Below are positions 60,617 to 64,000 of a DNA stretch of 64,000 bases, piece after piece. Source of the stretch: Burkholderiales bacterium (GTDB lineage Bacteria > Pseudomonadota > Gammaproteobacteria > Burkholderiales > Burkholderiaceae_C). The notes under the pieces are model-generated. The model saw only the letters and a list, made by a program, of their open reading frames with translations. It was not told where the DNA came from and did no database searches. Both the position numbers and the translations under genes were made by a program. The DNA is taken from NCBI GenBank assembly GCA_947381415.1, contig CANCVB010000001.1, positions 205,797-269,796 on the forward strand, read 5' to 3'. The stretch's first letter is position 1, and every line of letters begins with the position of its first letter.

Positions 60617-63600
60617 TTAAGCCGGCGCGGTCCACCCCAAAGCGGTTTTTTGTTCTGTTGACAATCCAGCAATTTGCGCCGCATTGGCCAGGATGGCCGT
60701 TTTGACATCGTCAGCAAACGCACCCAGTTGCGCAACGTCCATGCCCTTGAGCTGAGCGGCCTTGAAGCCGGTGCTTGCGTTGTCCGCTGCGGGTTCTACT
60801 TGCGCAACTGTGAACAATGCTATTTGGTCTGTGGTCAAGCCATTGATGCCTGTGTCTTTCAAGGCATAAATTTGTGCCCCAGTCAGAGCGGCAATTTGCC
60901 CGTCGCCAGTCAGAGAACCGATTTGCGTATCTGACATCGCTGCAATTTGCGCGGGTGTCATCAGTGCCAATGCATCCGTGGTGATGGCTGCAATTTGATT
61001 CTCATTACCGTCTGCGGGCGTCGAGCCATTCAAAGAAGCGATTTGCGCCACAGTGAAGGCCTTCATTTGGTCGCCGGTCATGGCGCCTATTTGCAGCGAT
61101 GTCAGCGCAGAAACTTTGCTGCCCTCGAGTTTGGATAACTGCGCAGGCAACAGGGCCGGAACTTCAGTGTCTACATCCAGCGCCTTGATCTGATCGGTGG
61201 TCAAGGCATTGAGTTGGACCGAAGTCAGGGCGGCCACATCGTCACCGATGGCTTTGACAAATGTTGTCGCGTCTAGGGTCGGAATGTCCGTGACGTTCAG
61301 GCTCTTGATCTGTGCGGAGGTCAAGGCAGCCACTTGTGCCGTTTCAAGCAGGTTCAATTTCGCGGCAGTCAATCCGTTGATCGCGCCTGTGCTGATGGCT
61401 GCCACTTGGTTGACACTGTCGTTGTCACCCGTGGTCAAGGCTTTGAGCTGGGTGTCGGTCATGGCGCTGAATTGCGCCAAACTCATCACTTTGACCTGAT
61501 CGGCGGTGAACAAGGGCACTTGCGTGTCGGTGAACATCGCCATTTGATTGGCGCCGTCGGCATAGGTCAGCGCTTTGATTTGCGCCGCGCTCAAGGCCTG
61601 TATTTGCGTGGTGTCCATGGCTTGGATAAAGCCTTCATCCAGCATCTGGATTTGCGTGGTGGTCAGGGCTTTGACTTGAAGATCGGTCAAGGCCTTGACT
61701 TGGGTATCACTCAGCGCGCCCAGTTGAGAATCAGAGAACACAGCCAGATCTTTATTTTCAATCTTCGCCACTTGCGTGTCGGTCATGGCGGTGATTTGGC
61801 CATCGGTCAATGCATTGACCTGGGCTGTGGTCAAGGCCACGATTTGGTTGGTCTCAAAGGCCTGGATTTGCTCTTCCGTCAAGTTGTCGATGTCAGTGAC
61901 TTCAATGGCAGCCACTTGCGTGTCGCTGAAGGCTTTGAGTTGGGCCGCTGTGAAGTAAGTCACTTGGGTGTCCGACAAACCTTTGATTTGCGCCGTGCTG
62001 AACCCAGCAATTTTGCTGGTATCGAAGGCTTGGATTTGCTCTTCGGTCAAACTGGTGATGGCGCTCAAGCTGATGCCCGAGATTTGCGTGGTGTCGAGGG
62101 CTTTGAGTTGATCGGCCGTCATGGCGGCGACTTGCGGGCCCGTCAAAGCGGTGATTTGCGCTTTGGTGAAATGCCCCATTTGTGCAGTCGTGAACGCTGC
62201 TAATTGGGTTTCACCATCCAGCGTGGCCAACAAGGCGGGTTTGAAGGCTTGGATTTCCCCAGCAGATTCAAAAGTCACCAATTGCTCTGCCGTCAGGGCG
62301 TTGGCTTGGGTTTCTGTCAAACCAGCGATGTGGGCTTCGGTCATGGCAGTTGATTGCTCAACAGTCATGGCTGCAATTTGACCCGCTGTCACGTTCTTGA
62401 ACTGCGCGGCTGTGATGGCTGCAAAAGCGGTGGTGTTGATGGACGCAAACAAATCTGCGTTCATGCCTGCCCACTGACCTGCGGTCACCGAGGTGATTTG
62501 GTCGGCGGTGATGGCCGCCACTTGGTCGGTAGACAAGTAGTTCAGGTGGGTGACATCCAGCGCCGCCAGGTTTTTGCCAGTGAACTTGGCGATCTGGGTG
62601 GTTTGCAGGCTTTCGATCTGGTCTTTGGCCAGCGCCTGTACCTGACCCACGGTCAAAGCGCCAACCTGATTCGCGTCTTCCGCAATGGTCAGGCCTGCGA
62701 TGACGTCGGTGGAGAGCTTGGCAAATGCCGTCGGCTTGATGGCGGCAATTTGGGTGGTGCCAAGTTGCGTCACTTGTTCGGTGGTCAAACCAGGGGTTTG
62801 GGTGTCACTCAGGGTGGCCAATTGGGCCACGGTGAATGCATGTACTTGCTCGGCAGTCATTGCGCCGATTTGGTCGGACGTGAGTGCCGCGACTTGCGCG
62901 GTGGTCAGCGATGCCACTTGGCTCAGGCTGCCATCGGTAGTATTGTCGGTGGGGGCGGTGCCCAGCCAAGCCATTTGGTCGGTGGTGAGGTTGTCGATCA
63001 CCGAGGCTTGCAAAGCAGCAATTTGCTTGGAGCTCAGGGCTGCAATTTGGTCTTCAAGCAAATTGGGCACTTGGGTGGCAGACAGCACGTTAATTTGCGC
63101 GGTGCTCAAGGCCTTGATCTGAGCCACGCCCATACCAGCAACCTGCTCGCCGGAGAGGGCGGAGAGTTGTGCCACAGACAAGGCAGCGATTTGGTTTTCT
63201 TTGGTGCCAGAGGCAGCAAAGTTGAACCAACCGATTTGCTCGGCGCTGAACTTGGTGATTTGGCCACCGTCACCGGCGGTGAGGGCTTTGACCTGTGCGG
63301 CGGTGAGGGCTTGGATCTCTTGTTGACCCATGCCTTGGATGATTTCATCACCCAAGCCAGCGATTTGGCCTGCGGTGAGCAACTTGACCTGTGCTGGGGT
63401 AAAGGCGTTGAACTGGTCCGCGCTCAAGGCGTTGAGGTCTTCAACCGAGAGCTTGGCCAAGTCTTTGGCGTCGATCGCGCCCAACTGGGCTTCGCTCATG
63501 GCGGCAAACTGCGCGCCACCCATGGCTTCGATTTGTTTGTCGCTCAAGGCGGTGATCTTGGCTTCGCTGAGTGCGGAGACGAAGTCGTTGCCCAGTGCGG

Positions 63601-64000
63601 CCATGGCTGTCAAGCTGATGGCCTGCATCTTGGGGGTATCCCAGTCAGCGATTTGCTCGGCCGAGAGTTTGGAGATTTGCTCGCCCGACAAGGCGGTGAT
63701 TTGCTTGGCGGTGAAGTTGCCGATCTGGCCTGCGGTCATGGCCGCCAGGCTGTCGGGGGCGACTGCAGCCAAGAAATCGGGCTTGAGCGTGCTCACGCGG
63801 CTTGCGGTGATGGCGGCGAGTTGCTCGCCAGTGAAGGCCTCGGCCTTGTCTGCGGTGAGGGTGCCGAGCTGTTTGTCGGTGAGCGCACCCATTTGGTCGG
63901 TGGTCAAGGCGCTGAGCTGATCGGGAACCAAGGCGGTGAACTGCGCGGCTGTCAGCGCGGCGGTGGCCTCAGTGCTCAAGGCGGCCAACAACTCGGTGTT
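60617..64000 (-). CDS. Giant octapeptide-repeat protein B, 5' part beyond the window
   Basis: At least 1127 residues, open to the right edge (the first visible codons read NTELLAALSTEATAALTAAQ in phase with the repeat, so the true start lies outside). It has the same octad plan as protein A with a looser consensus ([LMFI]-[ST]-x-x-Q-[ILV]-x-[AG]). Unlike A, it carries D/N/G-rich insertions of about 3-12 residues inside single octads, ending in NQ-[IV]-x-A or Q-[IV]-A-A (TTGDNDSVNQVAAI, TYADGANQMAMF, TGDGQIAAL). These resemble cation-binding loops. The C-terminus LSTEQKTALGWTAPA parallels the A terminus TDQRNTLGL. It is upstream of the protease gene by 45 bases, so B and the protease are probably cotranscribed. 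No family recognised. Confidence 0.88.
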   Translation of the reverse strand, partial: NTELLAALSTEATAALTAAQFTALVPDQLSALTTDQMGALTDKQLGTLTADKAEAFTGEQLAAITASRVSTLKPDFLAAVAPDSLAAMTAGQIGNFTAKQITALSGEQISKLSAEQIADWDTPKMQAISLTAMAALGNDFVSALSEAKITALSDKQIEAMGGAQFAAMSEAQLGAIDAKDLAKLSVEDLNALSADQFNAFTPAQVKLLTAGQIAGLGDEIIQGMGQQEIQALTAAQVKALTAGDGGQITKFSAEQIGWFNFAASGTKENQIAALSVAQLSALSGEQVAGMGVAQIKALSTAQINVLSATQVPNLLEDQIAALSSKQIAALQASVIDNLTTDQMAWLGTAPTDNTTDGSLSQVASLTTAQVAALTSDQIGAMTAEQVHAFTVAQLATLSDTQTPGLTTEQVTQLGTTQIAAIKPTAFAKLSTDVIAGLTIAEDANQVGALTVGQVQALAKDQIESLQTTQIAKFTGKNLAALDVTHLNYLSTDQVAAITADQITSVTAGQWAGMNADLFASINTTAFAAITAAQFKNVTAGQIAAMTVEQSTAMTEAHIAGLTETQANALTAEQLVTFESAGEIQAFKPALLATLDGETQLAAFTTAQMGHFTKAQITALTGPQVAAMTADQLKALDTTQISGISLSAITSLTEEQIQAFDTSKIAGFSTAQIKGLSDTQVTYFTAAQLKAFSDTQVAAIEVTDIDNLTEEQIQAFETNQIVALTTAQVNALTDGQITAMTDTQVAKIENKDLAVFSDSQLGALSDTQVKALTDLQVKALTTTQIQMLDEGFIQAMDTTQIQALSAAQIKALTYADGANQMAMFTDTQVPLFTADQVKVMSLAQFSAMTDTQLKALTTGDNDSVNQVAAISTGAINGLTAAKLNLLETAQVAALTSAQIKSLNVTDIPTLDATTFVKAIGDDVAALTSVQLNALTTDQIKALDVDTEVPALLPAQLSKLEGSKVSALTSLQIGAMTGDQMKAFTVAQIASLNGSTPADGNENQIAAITTDALALMTPAQIAAMSDTQIGSLTGDGQIAALTGAQIYALKDTGINGLTTDQIALFTVAQVEPAADNASTGFKAAQLKGMDVAQLGAFADDVKTAILANAAQIAGLSTEQKTALGWTAPA

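Noticed and set aside
51647..64000. RTX toxin identity for the giant proteins
   Set aside because: No run of GGxGxDxUx nonapeptides is present in A or B; only the protease has one or two RTX-like motifs near its end.

Overview
The window looks like chromosome of a polarly flagellated, moderately GC-rich betaproteobacterium (Burkholderiales, perhaps Comamonadaceae; the family is a guess). Polar flagellation is inferred from flhF/flhG, from FlgP/FlgT-type outer ring proteins, from a FleQ/FlrC-like sigma-54 activator, and from the absence of flhDC in this window. No rRNA, tRNA, insertion sequence, prophage or CRISPR was found, and no gene-free stretch exceeds about 200 bases.

Layout. 1-5677 (minus strand): a putrescine/agmatine catabolic set (agmatinase-type ureohydrolase, PuuB-type oxidase, PuuD-type hydrolase, PuuA-type ligase cut by the left edge) downstream of miaB. 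5775-7564: a small cupin and an unusual membrane-anchored, coiled-coil alpha-carbonic anhydrase. 7569-19986: fliK-fliL-fliM-fliN diverging from flhA-flhF-flhG-fliA-(unknown gene), then fliS and motA-motB. 19990-21102: sigma-54 activator. 21237-25053: flgP, flgT, a LysM protein, a second FliK-like protein and FhlB. 25038-27943: flgN, flgM and flgA (minus strand) and a LysM/lytic-transglycosylase protein. 28122-42712: the flgBCDEFGHIJKL rod-hook-junction operon. 42768-47088: fliD, flaG and fliC, closed by a strong terminator. 47176-51642: two TPR-type glycosyltransferases, one a GT41/SPINDLY O-GlcNAc transferase-like enzyme, flanking a polysaccharide-pyruvyl-transferase-like protein. 51647-64000 (minus strand): two giant proteins built almost entirely of an eight-residue repeat, with a serralysin-like (M10) metalloprotease gene between them.

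Regulation can be read from the DNA. Sigma-54 boxes (TGGCAC-N5-TTGC) precede flhA and flgB, with near matches before fliK and flgA. Sigma-28 boxes (T[CA]AAGT[CT]T-N11-[GT]CCGAT) precede fliS, flgP, flgM, fliD and flaG, with weaker ones before fliC, the carbonic anhydrase and the giant repeat protein at 51647-57787. The sigma-54 activator, sigma-28 (FliA) and its antagonist FlgM are all encoded here, so the window holds most of a two-tier flagellar cascade.

The most unusual content is (a) the octapeptide-repeat giants with their M10 protease, one of which has a sigma-28-like promoter; (b) very large axial proteins: FlgE 1427 residues, FlgK 1258 residues with FliD-like modules, and FliC 726 residues with an internal duplication; and (c) a GT41 glycosyltransferase lying between two very Ser/Thr-rich potential substrates, the flagellin and the repeat protein.
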